Shown here: in pieces, positions 16,149-27,472 of the stretch
Layout of the letters: each line of letters starts with the position of its first letter
Numbering within the stretch: the stretch's first letter is position 1
Source: an uncultured Flavonifractor sp.
GTDB lineage: Bacteria; Bacillota; Clostridia; Oscillospirales; Oscillospiraceae
Direction: 5' to 3'
Assembly (NCBI RefSeq): GCF_944385615.1
Contig: NZ_CALWXV010000013.1
Location: 1 to 53,671, forward strand
DNA length: 53,671 nt
Notes under the pieces: generated by a model
Databases searched by the model: none
What the model saw: only the letters and a program-made list of their open reading frames with translations
Told to the model about the DNA's origin: nothing
Position numbers and translations under genes: made by a program

Positions 16149-16898
16149 ATGAATCAGGAAAATATGTTACGGAGCACGCCCTCCGCCCTCTTTTATCATG
16201 CGGCAGCCCGACCGGTGCGCAAGGCCAAAAAGAAGCGGGACCCCTATGACGGCCTGCGGCCCTGGTCGGCCATCACCCACGGAATTGGAGCCGTGCTGGC
16301 CGCAGCGGGCACGGTGCTGCTGGTGGCCCGGTGCCTGCTGGAGGGGCTGAGCATCTGGCATCTGGTCTCCTTTTTGATCTACGGGGTGAGCATGGTGGGG
16401 CTGTATACCGCCAGTACCCTGTACCACTGCATCAACACCAGTGTGGCCGGGCGCATCGCCCTGCGGAAGTTTGACCACGCCTCCATCTATTTCCTCATCG
16501 CCGGCAGCTACACCCCCGTGTGTTTGGTGGCCCTGCGGGAGGTAGGGGCCTGGGGTTGGGGGCTCTTCGGTGTGATCTGGGGGCTGGCTCTGGCCGGTCT
16601 GGTGCTCACCCTGGTGTGGATCTCCGCCCCCCGCTGGCTCACCGCCGGCATCTATATCGCCATGGGCTGGCTGGCCGTCACCGCGCTGGTGCCGCTGCTT
16701 CAGGTGCTCCCCGCCGCGGGTATGTTCTGGGTGCTGGGCGGCGGTATCCTCTACACCATCGGTGGAGTGCTCTACGCCGTCAAGTGGCCCGGCCGGAACA
16801 ACGCCAAGTTCGGCTGCCATGAGATCTTCCATCTGTTTATCCTGGCCGGCTCCCTGTTCCACTTTATGCTGATGTATCAGGTGGTCGCCGCGCTATAA
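16149..16898 (+). CDS. Hemolysin III / PAQR family membrane protein
   Basis: 249 residues, seven membrane helices. Family motifs: [10 protein letters not shown] in helix 1, TASTLYHC in helix 2, [17 protein letters not shown] in helix 3, and [16 protein letters not shown] in the last helix, whose histidines form the metal site with that of helix 2. The bacterial members (YqfA, YplQ) are linked to membrane-fluidity homeostasis; 'hemolysin' is historical. I start at ATG 16149, six bases after AGGTGA; GTG 16140 is the alternative. Own promoter and terminator. Confidence 0.92.
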   Translation: MNQENMLRSTPSALFYHAAARPVRKAKKKRDPYDGLRPWSAITHGIGAVLAAAGTVLLVARCLLEGLSIWHLVSFLIYGVSMVGLYTASTLYHCINTSVAGRIALRKFDHASIYFLIAGSYTPVCLVALREVGAWGWGLFGVIWGLALAGLVLTLVWISAPRWLTAGIYIAMGWLAVTALVPLLQVLPAAGMFWVLGGGILYTIGGVLYAVKWPGRNNAKFGCHEIFHLFILAGSLFHFMLMYQVVAAL

Positions 16899-16903
16899 GA
16901 TTC

Positions 16904-16940
16904 AAAAACCGATGGACCCCAAGGGGGTCCATCGGTTTTT
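16904..16940 (+). terminator. Terminator of the hemolysin III family gene
   Basis: A 17-bp stem (16904-16920 with 16924-16940) whose outer pairs are A5/T5. Confidence 0.95.
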
Positions 16941-16954
16941 GCTGTAGAGTCACA

Positions 16955-16990
16955 AAAAAGAAAGGGGCCGCAGCAGTCGCTGCGGCCCCT
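16955..16990 (-). terminator. gltD terminator
   Basis: Minus strand GGGGCCGCA and TGCGGCCCC pair over an 8-base loop and are followed by TTTCTTTTTT. It starts a few bases past the gltD stop. Confidence 0.92.
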
Positions 16991-16995
16991 CTCTC

Positions 16996-18453
16996 TTATA
17001 AATTCGTGTATCCCATCAGATACTGGTCCACATCCCGGGCTGCGCCCCGGCCCTCCTGGATGGCCCACACCACCAGGGACTGGCCCCGGCGCATATCGCC
17101 CGCGGCAAAGACGCCGGGCACATTGGTGGCATAGCCGCCCTCGGCGGTCTTGACGCAGGAGCGGGGGGTGCGCTCCAGCTGGAAAGCCTCCGGCACATAG
17201 TCCTGGGGCCCAAGGAAACCGGCGGCGATGAGGAGCAGCTCACAGTCCAGCACCTCTTCGGTGCCGGGCAGAGGCTTGTGGTCGGGGCCCAGCTTGACGA
17301 TCTTGACCGCCTTCAGCTTGCCCTGCTCGTCCCCCAGCAGCTCGGCCACCGTGGTTTCGTAGATCCGGGGGTCGTAGCCGAAGCAGGCGATGGCCTCCTC
17401 CTGGCCGTAGTCGGTCTTGCACACCCGGGGCCACTCCGGCCAGGGGTTGTTTTCTGTTCGCTGGTCAGGGGCCTTGGGCATCATTTCCAACTGCACCACA
17501 CTGGCGCAGCCGTGGCGGATGCAAGTGCCCACACAGTCATTGCCAGTGTCGCCGCCGCCCACAATGACCACGCGCTTGCCCTTGGCGGAGGGGTAGGTGC
17601 CCTCGGCCAGGTTGTGGGTCAGCAGGCTGCGGGTGGTTTCCTTCAAAAAGTCCACCGCAAACCAGACACCCTCCAGTTCCCGGCCGGGGACCGCCAGGTC
17701 CCGGGGCTGGGCGGCGCCGCAGCACAGCACCACCGCGTCAAACTGCTCCCTCAAAGCTTGGGGGGACAGGTCGTGGCCCACTTCCGCCCCGGTGCGGAAG
17801 GTTACACCCTCGGCGGCCATCCGGTCCAGACGGCGCTGAACGATGGTTTTCTCCAGCTTCATGTTGGGGATGCCGTACATCAGCAGGCCGCCGGGCCGGT
17901 CCTCTCGCTCAAAAACAGTGACCCAGTGGCCCCGCCGGTTGAGCTGGTCGGCACAGGCCAGGCCGGAGGGGCCGGAGCCCACCACCGCCACCTTCTTGCC
18001 GGTGCGGGCCTTAGGGGGACAGGGGCCCATCAGCCCCCGCTCCCAGGCGTCCTCGATGATGCCCAGCTCGTTTTCCCGGACGGTGACCGGGTCCCCGTGG
18101 AGGCCGCAGGTACAGGCCGCCTCGCACAGGGCGGGGCACACCCGACCGGTAAACTCGGGGAAGTTGTTGGTCTTCAGCAGCCGCTCCAGGGCGTGGGTGA
18201 AGTTGCCGGTGTAGATCAGATCGTTCCACTCGGGCACCAGGTTGTGAAGGGGACAGCCGGATACCATGCCGTTGAGCACCGCCCCGGACTGGCAGAAAGG
18301 CACGCCGCACGCCATGCACCGGGCGCCCTGCCGCCGACGGTCGTCCCGGCTGAGCCGGGGGTGGAACTCGTTATAGTGCTGAATACGCTCCAGGGGGGCC
18401 TCAGAGGGATTCCTCTTGCGCTGATATTCCAAAAATCCGGTTGGTTTTCCCAT
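16996..18453 (-). CDS. gltD: Glutamate synthase small subunit
   Basis: 485 residues. N-terminal ferredoxin-like domain with cysteines for [4Fe-4S] clusters (CMACGVPFC at 46-54, then CPLHN and [12 protein letters not shown]), followed by FAD ([17 protein letters not shown]) and NADPH ([15 protein letters not shown]) binding folds. Passes electrons from NAD(P)H to GltB to make two glutamates from glutamine and 2-oxoglutarate. Starts two bases after gltB, whose end supplies the ribosome binding site. Intact and of usual length. Confidence 0.97.
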   Translation of the reverse strand: MGKPTGFLEYQRKRNPSEAPLERIQHYNEFHPRLSRDDRRRQGARCMACGVPFCQSGAVLNGMVSGCPLHNLVPEWNDLIYTGNFTHALERLLKTNNFPEFTGRVCPALCEAACTCGLHGDPVTVRENELGIIEDAWERGLMGPCPPKARTGKKVAVVGSGPSGLACADQLNRRGHWVTVFEREDRPGGLLMYGIPNMKLEKTIVQRRLDRMAAEGVTFRTGAEVGHDLSPQALREQFDAVVLCCGAAQPRDLAVPGRELEGVWFAVDFLKETTRSLLTHNLAEGTYPSAKGKRVVIVGGGDTGNDCVGTCIRHGCASVVQLEMMPKAPDQRTENNPWPEWPRVCKTDYGQEEAIACFGYDPRIYETTVAELLGDEQGKLKAVKIVKLGPDHKPLPGTEEVLDCELLLIAAGFLGPQDYVPEAFQLERTPRSCVKTAEGGYATNVPGVFAAGDMRRGQSLVVWAIQEGRGAARDVDQYLMGYTNL

Positions 18454-18455
18454 GG

Positions 18456-21400
18456 TTACTCCCCCTTCTGGTGGGTGTTGACATAGAAGGCCTCCACCTG
18501 TGCCTCTTCCCGGCTCATGCCCTTCTCCTCATACTGGGCGATGGTGCGCAGCATCCGGTCGTAGTCGTGGGGCAGGATCTTTTTAAACAGGGGCAGATAG
18601 TCCCCAAAGTGTTCCAGAATGTGCTTGGCTTTGGCCGAGCCGGTGGCGTCTGCGTGGGCCTGGATCAGTTCCCGCAGTTCGGCGGCGTCATGCTTCTCGG
18701 TGACCGGATCCATGGACACCAGGGCTTTGTTCAGCCGCAGGTACAGGTCACGGTCCTCGTCCAGTACATAGGCCACGCCGCCGCTCATACCGGCGGCAAA
18801 GTTCTTGCCGGTGCGGCCCAGGACAACCACCCGGCCGCCGGTCATATACTCACAGCCGTGGTCGCCCACGCCCTCCACCACAGCGGAGGCCCCCGAGTTG
18901 CGGACACAGAACCGCTCACCGGCCACGCCGTTCAGAAAGGCCTGGCCGCTGGTGGCGCCGTACAGGGCCACGTTGCCCACCAGAATGTTTTCCGCCGGGT
19001 CAAAGGTGCTGTTTTTGGGGGGATAGACCACCAGACGGCCGCCGGAGAGGCCCTTGCCCAGGTAGTCGTTGGCGTCGCCTTCCAGCTCTAGGGTCAGGCC
19101 CTTGGGGAGGAATGCGCCGAAGGACTGACCGCCGCCGCCGGTACACTTGACGGTAAAGGTGCCGCCGGGCAGGCTGTCCCCGTGGAGCCGGGTGATGTCG
19201 GAGCCCAGAATGGTGCCAACCGCCCGGTCGGTGGAGGAAACCGCCACCTCCAGCCGCTTGGGAGCCCCCTGGGCCAGGGCGTTGCCCAGCTTGCGCTCCA
19301 GACACTTCAGGTCCAGGGTGTCCTCCAGGTGGAAATCGTAGGCGTCCGCTGGGTCAAAGTGGGTCTTGGCCTCGGTGCCTACATAGGGGTTGTCCAGGAT
19401 GGCAGACAGGTCCACCGTGGCGGCTCGGTCGTTGACCGCCGGGGCCCGGACGGCCAGCAGGTCGGTGCGGCCCACCAGCTCCTCCACGGTGCGCACACCC
19501 AGCTTGGCCATGTGCTCCCGCAGCTCCTGGGCGATGAAGCGCATGAAGTTGACCACATATTCCGGCTTGCCCCGGAACCGCTTGCGCAGCTCCGGGTTTT
19601 GGGTGGCTACGCCCACAGGGCAGGTGTCCAGGTTGCACACCCGCATCATGACGCAGCCCATGGTCACCAGGGGGGCGGTGGCAAAGCCGAATTCCTCGGC
19701 CCCCAGCATACAGGCGATGGCCACATCCCGGCCGCTCATCAGCTTGCCGTCAGTCTCCACCACCACACGGGAGCGCAGGCCATTCTGGATCAGAGTCTGG
19801 TGGGTCTCGGCCAGCCCCAGCTCCCAGGGCAGACCGGCGTTGTGGATGGAGGTGCGGGGGGCCGCGCCGGTGCCCCCATCATAGCCGGACACCAGCACCA
19901 CCTGAGCGCCGGCCTTGGCCACACCGGCGGCGATGGTACCTACGCCTGCCTCGCTGACCAACTTGACCGAAATGCGGGCCTGCCGGTTGGCGCACTTCAG
20001 ATCATAGATCAGCTGGGCCAGATCCTCGATGGAGTAGATGTCGTGGTGGGGCGGGGGAGAGATCAGGGTGACGCCGGGGGTGGAGTGGCGGCACCGGGCG
20101 ATCCAGGGGTATACCTTACCGGCGGGCAGATGGCCGCCCTCGCCGGGCTTGGCGCCCTGGGCCATTTTGATCTGGATCTCCTTGGCGCTGACCAGATAGG
20201 CGCTGGTGACGCCGAAGCGGCCGGAGGCCACCTGTTTGATGGCCGAGTTGCGGGCGGGGTCGGCCAGCCGGTCGGGCTCCTCTCCCCCTTCGCCGGAGTT
20301 GGACTTGCCCCCCAGCAGGTTCATGGCCTGAGCCAGACACTCGTGGGCCTCCCGGGAGATGGAGCCGTAGCTCATGGCGCCGGTCTTGAAGCGCTTGACA
20401 ATGGAGTCCACACTCTCCACCTGATCCAGAGGCAGGGGCGTGTCGGAATACTTCATGTCCAGCAAGCCCCGCAGGGTGTGGGGGCGGGTCTCGTCGTCCA
20501 CCAGGGCGGTATACTGCCGGAACAGGCCGTAATCCCCCCGGCGGGTGGCCTCCTGCAGCAGATGGATGGTCTGGGGGTTGTACATGTGGTCCTCGCCGCC
20601 GGAGCGGGCCTTGTGGGCCCCCAGACTGTCCAGGGTTGGGTCGGTGCCCAGTCCCAGGGGGTCATAGGCCTTGGAGTGGTTGCGGTTGACCATGTCGGCG
20701 ATCTCCGTCAGACCGATGCCGCCCACCCGGGAGACGGTGTTGGTGAAGTACCTGTCGATCACCGCCCGGCTGATGCCGATGGCCTCAAAAATCTGGGCGG
20801 ACTGGTAGGACTGGAGGGTGGAGATGCCCATTTTGGAGGCAATCTTCACGATGCCGTGGAGAATAGCGCCGTTGTAATCGGCCACGGCGGTGTGGTAATC
20901 CTTATCCAGCAGGCCCTCGTCGATGAGCTCTACAATGGTTTCCTCAGCCAGATAGGGGTTGATGGCCCGGGCGCCGTAGCCCAGCAGGGTGGCAAAGTGG
21001 TGTACATCCCGGGGCTCGGCGGATTCCAGCAGAATGGAAACGGCGGTGCGCTTTTTGGTGCGGATCAGATGCTGCTCCATGGCGGACACTGCCAGCAGGG
21101 AGGGAATGGCCACGTGGTTTTCGTCCACGCCCCGGTCGGATAGGATGATGACGTTGGCCCCCTTCCGCCAGGCCCGGTCCACCGCCAGGGCCAGGTGATC
21201 CAGGGCCCGGTCCAGGGGGGTGTTTTTATAGTAGAGGATGGACACAGTCTCCACATGGAAGCCGGGCTGCTTCATGGCCTTGATCTTCATCAGGTCGGTG
21301 GAGGTGAGGATGGGGTTGTGGATCTGGAGCACCCGGCAGTTCTCCGGGCCCTCCACCAACAGGTTGCCGTCGTCGCCCACATAAACGGTGGTGTCGGTGA

Positions 21401-22997
21401 CCACCTCTTCCCGGATGGCGTCGATAGGCGGGTTGGTGACCTGGGCGAAGAGCTGCTTGAAGTAGCTGAACAGGGGCTGGTCCTTGTCGTCCAGCACCGC
21501 CAGAGGGATATCGGCGCCCATGGCGGCGGTGGGCTCCGCCCCGGTGCGGGCCATGGGGAGGATGGTAGTGCGTACGTCTTCGTAGGTGTAGCCGAAGGCC
21601 TTTTGCAGCCGGTGAAGCCCCTCTTTGGTGTGGCGCTCCACCCGATGGTTGGGAATGGGCAGGTCCTTCAGGTGGAGCAGGTTGCCGTCCAGCCACTCGC
21701 CGTAGGGCTGGCGGGCGGCGTAGGACTCTTTCAGCTCGTCGTCGCCGATGATGCGGCCCTGGACGGTGTCCACCAGCAGCATCCGGCCGGGTTGGAGCCG
21801 GGATTTTTCCACGATCTGATCCGCCGGCAGGTCCAGTACACCTACCTCGGAGGACAGGATCAGCCGGCCGTCCCGGGTGACATAGTAGCGGGAGGGGCGC
21901 AGGCCGTTGCGGTCCAGCACCGCGCCCACTACGTCGCCGTCGGAGAAGAGGATAGAGGCCGGACCGTCCCAGGGCTCCATCAGGGTGGCGTAATACTGGT
22001 ATAAATCCCGCTTGGACCGGGAGATAGCCTTGTCCTCCTTCCAGGGCTCGGGGATGCAGGCCATCACCGCCAGGGGCAGGTCCATACCCGCCATCATAAG
22101 AAACTCCAGGGTGTTGTCCAGCATGGCCGAGTCGGAGCCCGCCACGCTGACCACCGGCAGCACCTTGTCCATCTGGTCGTCCAGCAGGGGGGAGGACATG
22201 GTCTCCTCCCGGGCCAGCATCCGGTCCACGTTGCCCCGGATGGTGTTGATCTCACCGTTGTGAGCCATCAGCCGGTTGGGGTGGGCCCGCTCCCAGGAGG
22301 GATTGGTGTTGGTGGAGAACCGGGAGTGGACCAGAGCAATGGCGGACTGGTAGTCCTTGCTCTGAAGGTCGGGATAGAACTTGCGCAGCTGGCCCACCAG
22401 GAACATGCCCTTGTACACAATGGTACGGCTGGACAGGGAGGGCACATAGGTGTTGTCGTTGGACTGCTCAAACACCCGCCGGACGATATAGAGCCTGCGG
22501 TCAAAGTCCAGCCCCTGAGACACATCCTCCGGCCGGGCCACAAAGGCCTGCTCGATGACGGGCATCTTGTCCAGGGCCTTCTGGCCCAGAATCTCCGGGC
22601 ACACCGGCACCGTCCGCCAGCCCAGGAAGGTCAGGCCCTCCTTGGCGGCGATGACCTCGAACATCTTCTTGGCCTGGCTGCGCTTCAGAGTATCCTGGGG
22701 GAAGAAGAACATACCAACGCCGTAGTCCCGGGGGCCGGGCAGGTCAATGCCCGCCGCGGGCGCGGCCTTGGAGAAAAAGCGGTGAGAGATCTGGACCAGG
22801 ATGCCCACGCCGTCGCCGGTCTTGCCCTGGGCGTCCTTGCCCGCCCGGTGCTCCAGCTTTTCCACGATCTTCAGCGCGTCGTCCACCGTCCGGTGGCTGG
22901 GTCTGCCCTGGATATCTACCACGGCTCCGATGCCGCAGCTGTCATGCTCAAAGGCGGGGTGATAGAGTCCGCGAGGCGGATAGCCTTCTGTTTTCAT
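18456..22997 (-). CDS. gltB: Glutamate synthase large subunit
   Basis: 1513 residues, full length. N-terminal class II glutaminase domain with nucleophile Cys21 after a 20-residue propeptide (EHDSCGIGAV); central and FMN-binding synthase domains (GAKPGEGGHLPAGKV, VSGYDGGTGAAPRTS); [3Fe-4S] cysteines in MGCVMMRVCNLDTCPVG; C-terminal beta-helix GXGXG domain. Catalyses reductive transfer of the glutamine amide to 2-oxoglutarate with GltD. Its leader carries a terminator and an ANTAR-type hairpin (23058-23108), so entry into this gene is probably controlled by antitermination. Confidence 0.97.
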   Translation of the reverse strand: MKTEGYPPRGLYHPAFEHDSCGIGAVVDIQGRPSHRTVDDALKIVEKLEHRAGKDAQGKTGDGVGILVQISHRFFSKAAPAAGIDLPGPRDYGVGMFFFPQDTLKRSQAKKMFEVIAAKEGLTFLGWRTVPVCPEILGQKALDKMPVIEQAFVARPEDVSQGLDFDRRLYIVRRVFEQSNDNTYVPSLSSRTIVYKGMFLVGQLRKFYPDLQSKDYQSAIALVHSRFSTNTNPSWERAHPNRLMAHNGEINTIRGNVDRMLAREETMSSPLLDDQMDKVLPVVSVAGSDSAMLDNTLEFLMMAGMDLPLAVMACIPEPWKEDKAISRSKRDLYQYYATLMEPWDGPASILFSDGDVVGAVLDRNGLRPSRYYVTRDGRLILSSEVGVLDLPADQIVEKSRLQPGRMLLVDTVQGRIIGDDELKESYAARQPYGEWLDGNLLHLKDLPIPNHRVERHTKEGLHRLQKAFGYTYEDVRTTILPMARTGAEPTAAMGADIPLAVLDDKDQPLFSYFKQLFAQVTNPPIDAIREEVVTDTTVYVGDDGNLLVEGPENCRVLQIHNPILTSTDLMKIKAMKQPGFHVETVSILYYKNTPLDRALDHLALAVDRAWRKGANVIILSDRGVDENHVAIPSLLAVSAMEQHLIRTKKRTAVSILLESAEPRDVHHFATLLGYGARAINPYLAEETIVELIDEGLLDKDYHTAVADYNGAILHGIVKIASKMGISTLQSYQSAQIFEAIGISRAVIDRYFTNTVSRVGGIGLTEIADMVNRNHSKAYDPLGLGTDPTLDSLGAHKARSGGEDHMYNPQTIHLLQEATRRGDYGLFRQYTALVDDETRPHTLRGLLDMKYSDTPLPLDQVESVDSIVKRFKTGAMSYGSISREAHECLAQAMNLLGGKSNSGEGGEEPDRLADPARNSAIKQVASGRFGVTSAYLVSAKEIQIKMAQGAKPGEGGHLPAGKVYPWIARCRHSTPGVTLISPPPHHDIYSIEDLAQLIYDLKCANRQARISVKLVSEAGVGTIAAGVAKAGAQVVLVSGYDGGTGAAPRTSIHNAGLPWELGLAETHQTLIQNGLRSRVVVETDGKLMSGRDVAIACMLGAEEFGFATAPLVTMGCVMMRVCNLDTCPVGVATQNPELRKRFRGKPEYVVNFMRFIAQELREHMAKLGVRTVEELVGRTDLLAVRAPAVNDRAATVDLSAILDNPYVGTEAKTHFDPADAYDFHLEDTLDLKCLERKLGNALAQGAPKRLEVAVSSTDRAVGTILGSDITRLHGDSLPGGTFTVKCTGGGGQSFGAFLPKGLTLELEGDANDYLGKGLSGGRLVVYPPKNSTFDPAENILVGNVALYGATSGQAFLNGVAGERFCVRNSGASAVVEGVGDHGCEYMTGGRVVVLGRTGKNFAAGMSGGVAYVLDEDRDLYLRLNKALVSMDPVTEKHDAAELRELIQAHADATGSAKAKHILEHFGDYLPLFKKILPHDYDRMLRTIAQYEEKGMSREEAQVEAFYVNTHQKGE

Positions 22998-23057
22998 GGT
23001 CGATTCCCCTTTCCGGGTAAAATTGCCCGCCGACCTGGGGGCAGGGGCGGCGGCTGT

Positions 23058-23108
23058 AAAAAAGGCGGCAGTCCGTCTCCGACTGCCGCCGTGAGACTAC
23101 CTTGTCTC
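23058..23108 (-). promoter_or_regulatory. gltB leader: ANTAR-type hexaloop hairpin followed by a terminator
   Basis: On the minus strand, GAGAC-AAGGTA-GTCTC (23108-23093) forms a hairpin whose six-base loop has A at position 1 and G at position 4, the signature recognised by ANTAR antiterminators such as EutV. Two bases later a 10-bp stem (23090-23081 with 23073-23064) and T(6) make a strong terminator, 60 bases before gltB. GTCTC of the first hairpin could also pair with GAGAC in the terminator loop. I cannot define the second hexaloop hairpin the class usually has. Confidence 0.7.
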
Positions 23109-23126
23109 GGTGTTCTTTATTCTGCC

Positions 23127-23669
23127 CTATTCTCCGCTGTCCAGTACCATTTGTGCCGTCTGGAGCAATTTTGTTCCGTTGTCCATGCTGGTTTTTTGCA
23201 AAAAACGGTGGGCCTGCTCCTCAGTCATGCCGTTGCGGTCCATGAGCAGGGCTTTGGCCTGCTGGATCAGCTCCAGCTCCTCCGGGGAGCGGCGGGGCCG
23301 CAGGGCCCGCTCCAGCCGGTGGCCCATCTGGAGGAGCATCCGCACCGACGCGGTAAGGTCGCTCTTGGAGACGGGGGCGGGCAGACGGAAGATATCGTCG
23401 TTTTGCAGCAGATCCAGCAGATTCTGACCGGCCAGAACCAGCAGGGCGCAGGAGGGGGGCAGGTCGTCGGCCAGGGCCTCCGCCGTCTGGTCGGCCAGCT
23501 TGTAACCGCAGATCACGGCGGTGATGTGGATCTTGTTGACCGTGCGGCGGATCTGGTCTGCCGTCTTGCAGAGGATGCAGGAGGCTGTGCCGGAGGTCTC
23601 CAAAATTTCTTTAATGCGGCTGGCGCTTTTGGTATTTTCAAAGGCGACGATCACCTGTTCCATGTCCAT
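23127..23669 (-). CDS. ANTAR-domain RNA-binding antiterminator with degenerate receiver domain
   Basis: 180 residues. The C-terminal 55 residues are an ANTAR domain (LIQQAKALLMDRNGMTEEQA, then HRFLQKTSMDNGTKL), which binds hexaloop RNA hairpins and prevents termination. The N-terminal 120 residues have a receiver-like layout, but the acidic pair is missing (VIVAFENTKSA) and the phosphoacceptor strand reads AVICGYKLAD without the usual Asp, so control by phosphorylation is unlikely. It lies between glnA and gltB, and a candidate target hairpin begins 18 bases after its stop. Confidence 0.9.
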   Translation of the reverse strand: MDMEQVIVAFENTKSASRIKEILETSGTASCILCKTADQIRRTVNKIHITAVICGYKLADQTAEALADDLPPSCALLVLAGQNLLDLLQNDDIFRLPAPVSKSDLTASVRMLLQMGHRLERALRPRRSPEELELIQQAKALLMDRNGMTEEQAHRFLQKTSMDNGTKLLQTAQMVLDSGE

Positions 23670-23706
23670 TCACTCCCAACTGTGAGGAGGCTGATGTTTG
23701 GGGGGA

Positions 23707-23737
23707 GTCCGGCGGAGGAGAAGCCCCGCCGCCGGAC
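23707..23737 (-). other. Stem-loop between glnA and the ANTAR gene
   Basis: GTCCGGCGG (23707-23715) pairs with CCGCCGGAC (23729-23737) over a 13-base loop. No T-tract follows, so it is more likely an mRNA processing or stability element than a terminator. Confidence 0.5.
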
Positions 23738-23743
23738 CAGGGG

Positions 23744-25075
23744 TTAATAGTTGATGATGTACTTGTCCCGCTCCCAGGAGGACACGCGGGTGCGGTACTC
23801 GTCCCACTCGGCCTCCTTGCCGGCGATGTAGTTGGAGGCGATGTGTTCGCCCAGGGTGTCCATGATGAGCCGGTCGGCCTTCATGGCCTGGATGGCCTCC
23901 TCCAGAGAGCCGGGTAGGTTGTCGATGCCGTTGGCCTCCCGGGTGGCCTGGTCCATCACAAAGATGTTTTCGGTGACCTCGGCAGGCGGGGTCATGCCCT
24001 TCTCAATGCCGTCCAGACCGGCGGCCAGGCAGACAGCCAGCTCCAGATAGGGGTTGCAGGCCGGGTCGGGGGAGCGGAGCTCCACCCGGGTGGACTGGCC
24101 CCGGGAGGCGGGGATGCGGATGAGGGCGGAGCGGTTGGAGGCCGACCAAGCCAGGTAGCAGGGGGCCTCATAGCCGGGTACCAGCCGCTTGTAGGAGTTG
24201 ACCAGGGGGTTGGTCACCGCCGCCATGCCCTTCACATGGGCCAGCAGACCGGCAATAAAACTGTAGGCCTCCTTGGACAGGCCCTTCTCGCCGTTGGGAT
24301 CATAGAATGCGTTCTTGCCGTCCCGGAACAGGGACATGTTGGTGTGCATACCGGAGCCGTTGATGCCGAAGATGGGCTTGGGCATGAAGGTGGCGTGAAG
24401 GCCGTTTTTCTGAGCCAGGGTCTTGACCGCCAGCTTGAAGGTCATGATGTTGTCGGCGGCGTGGAGGGCGTCGGCATACTTGAAGTCGATCTCATGCTGG
24501 CCCACGGCCACCTCGTGGTGGCTGGCCTCGATCTCGAAGCCCATCTGCTCCAGAGCCATGCAGATCTCCCGGCGGGTGCCCTCGCCATGGTCCAGGGGGC
24601 CCAGGTCGAAGTAGCCCGCCTCGTCGTTGGTCTTGGTGGTGGGGCGGCCCTCGTCGTCGGTCTGGAACAGGAAAAACTCGGCCTCGGGGCCCACGTTGAA
24701 GGCGTCATAGCCCATATCCTTGGCCCGCTGGAGCACCCGCTTCAGGGTGCCACGGGGATCGCCCACAAAGGGGGTACCGTCAGGGTTGTAGACGTCGCAG
24801 ATCAGTCGGGCCACCTTGCCGTGGCTGGGACGCCAGGGGAAGACCACGAAGGAATTCAGATCGGGATAGAGATACTGGTCGGATTCGTCGATACGGACAA
24901 AGCCCTCAATGGAGGAGCCGTCGAACATGATCTGGTTGTTGACAGCTTTCTCAATCTGGGAGGCGGTGATAGCCACGTTCTTCAGCTGACCGAAGATGTC
25001 GGTGAACTGGAGGCGGATAAACTCAATATCCTCCTCGCGGACGATGCGGATGATATCTTCCTTGGTATACGACAT
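23744..25075 (-). CDS. glnA: Glutamine synthetase type I
   Basis: 443 residues, the size of the GSI-alpha enzymes of Firmicutes. Motifs: [61 protein letters not shown]. Makes glutamine from glutamate, ammonia and ATP. Start is ATG 25075 (MSYTKEDI), eight bases after GGAG; the frame is open further upstream, but that part is the leader. Its promoter (25175-25203) and a leader terminator (25110-25159) indicate attenuation. With gltBD downstream it forms a full GS-GOGAT module. Confidence 0.98.
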   Translation of the reverse strand: MSYTKEDIIRIVREEDIEFIRLQFTDIFGQLKNVAITASQIEKAVNNQIMFDGSSIEGFVRIDESDQYLYPDLNSFVVFPWRPSHGKVARLICDVYNPDGTPFVGDPRGTLKRVLQRAKDMGYDAFNVGPEAEFFLFQTDDEGRPTTKTNDEAGYFDLGPLDHGEGTRREICMALEQMGFEIEASHHEVAVGQHEIDFKYADALHAADNIMTFKLAVKTLAQKNGLHATFMPKPIFGINGSGMHTNMSLFRDGKNAFYDPNGEKGLSKEAYSFIAGLLAHVKGMAAVTNPLVNSYKRLVPGYEAPCYLAWSASNRSALIRIPASRGQSTRVELRSPDPACNPYLELAVCLAAGLDGIEKGMTPPAEVTENIFVMDQATREANGIDNLPGSLEEAIQAMKADRLIMDTLGEHIASNYIAGKEAEWDEYRTRVSSWERDKYIINY

Positions 25076-25109
25076 TGCAGGTATCTCCTTTCCTTCTTTC
25101 AAATTGAAA

Positions 25110-25159
25110 GAAAAAGAAGAAGGCGCTCCCACCCTGGATGGGTTGGAACGCCTTCGTTC
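25110..25159 (-). promoter_or_regulatory. glnA leader attenuator
   Basis: Minus strand: GAAGGCG (25155-25149) and downstream bases pair with the strand ending CGCCTTC (25125-25119), with an inner ACCC/GGGT stem, then TTCTTTTTC. The 5' strand can instead fold on itself as GAACG-AAGG-CGTTC, which would break the terminator. The 17 bases 25159-25143 match 16 of 17 in the pyrG leader (27036-27020). Confidence 0.75.
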
Positions 25160-25174
25160 TCAACTGATGGTGTA

Positions 25175-25203
25175 AGTATAGTGTGAACAGGTGTGTTTGT
25201 CAA
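25175..25203 (-). promoter_or_regulatory. glnA promoter
   Basis: Minus strand -35 TTGACA (25203-25198), 17-base spacer, -10 TATACT (25180-25175). It predicts a leader of about 90 nt containing the attenuator. The remainder of 25204-25314 is A/T-rich with a 6-bp stem-loop at 25281-25299 but no clear pyrG terminator. Confidence 0.85.
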
Positions 25204-25314
25204 TGGAAAATTGAAGACCGAATGAATTTTAGGAAAGATAACAGTAGAATGGGAGTTGAGACAAGGTGAATTTTATGCAACAAGTTAAAATGGAACTTGC
25301 ATATAGGAGGCGGG

Positions 25315-27036
<1,722 letters not shown>

Positions 27037-27045
27037 ACGGCGGAT

Positions 27046-27075
27046 ACTTTACCACCGGAAGGGTGGGTTTGTCAA
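27046..27075 (-). promoter_or_regulatory. pyrG promoter
   Basis: Minus strand -35 TTGACA (27075-27070), 18-base spacer, -10 TAAAGT (27051-27046). It lies between the spoVAE stop and the attenuator. Confidence 0.75.
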
Positions 27076-27093
27076 TGGCGGCGGGGGATTTTT

Positions 27094-27462
27094 TCACGAT
27101 TTGGAGCGGGATTTGAAGAGCAGCGCCCCCAAAAGGCCGAATAGGATGGCGGCGGTAATACCCCCGGCGGCGGCGGTGATCCCGCCGGTGAGTACCCCCA
27201 GCGGACCCTGCTCTGCCACCGCTTTGGCTACTCCTTTGGCCAGCAGATAGCCAAAGCCGGTGAGGGGCACGGTGGCCCCAGCGCCCCCCCATTCTACCAG
27301 ATAGGGGTAGATCCCAACGCCACCCAGAATCACCCCGGCCACCACATAGGAGACCAGAATACGGGCGGGGGTGAGATTGGTTTTGTCAATTAAAATCTGT
27401 CCGATGAGGCAGAGAGCCCCGCCGCACAGAAAAGCCCGTAAATAGGGCAGAAATGTCTCCAT
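27094..27462 (-). CDS. spoVAE: Stage V sporulation protein AE
   Basis: 122 residues, at least three membrane helices, matching SpoVAE (FLCGGALCLIGQILIDKTNL, TPARILVSYVVAGVILG, VPLTGFGYLLAKGVAKAV). Part of the inner-membrane SpoVA channel that moves Ca-dipicolinate into the forespore and out at germination. The start is ATG 27462, after GAGG; the open frame upstream runs into spoVAD. Follows spoVAD by ten bases. Confidence 0.95.
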   Translation of the reverse strand: METFLPYLRAFLCGGALCLIGQILIDKTNLTPARILVSYVVAGVILGGVGIYPYLVEWGGAGATVPLTGFGYLLAKGVAKAVAEQGPLGVLTGGITAAAGGITAAILFGLLGALLFKSRSKS

Positions 27463-27472
27463 GATTGATTCC

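Noticed and set aside
19182-21143. A 653-codon plus-strand frame inside gltB, and similar long frames opposite pyrG, addB and addA
   Set aside because: All are GC-driven antisense frames without conserved motifs, start signals or promoters.
25281-25299. Stem-loop CAAGTT/AACTTG after pyrG as a terminator
   Set aside because: Six A/T-rich pairs with no T-tract on the minus strand; too weak to call.
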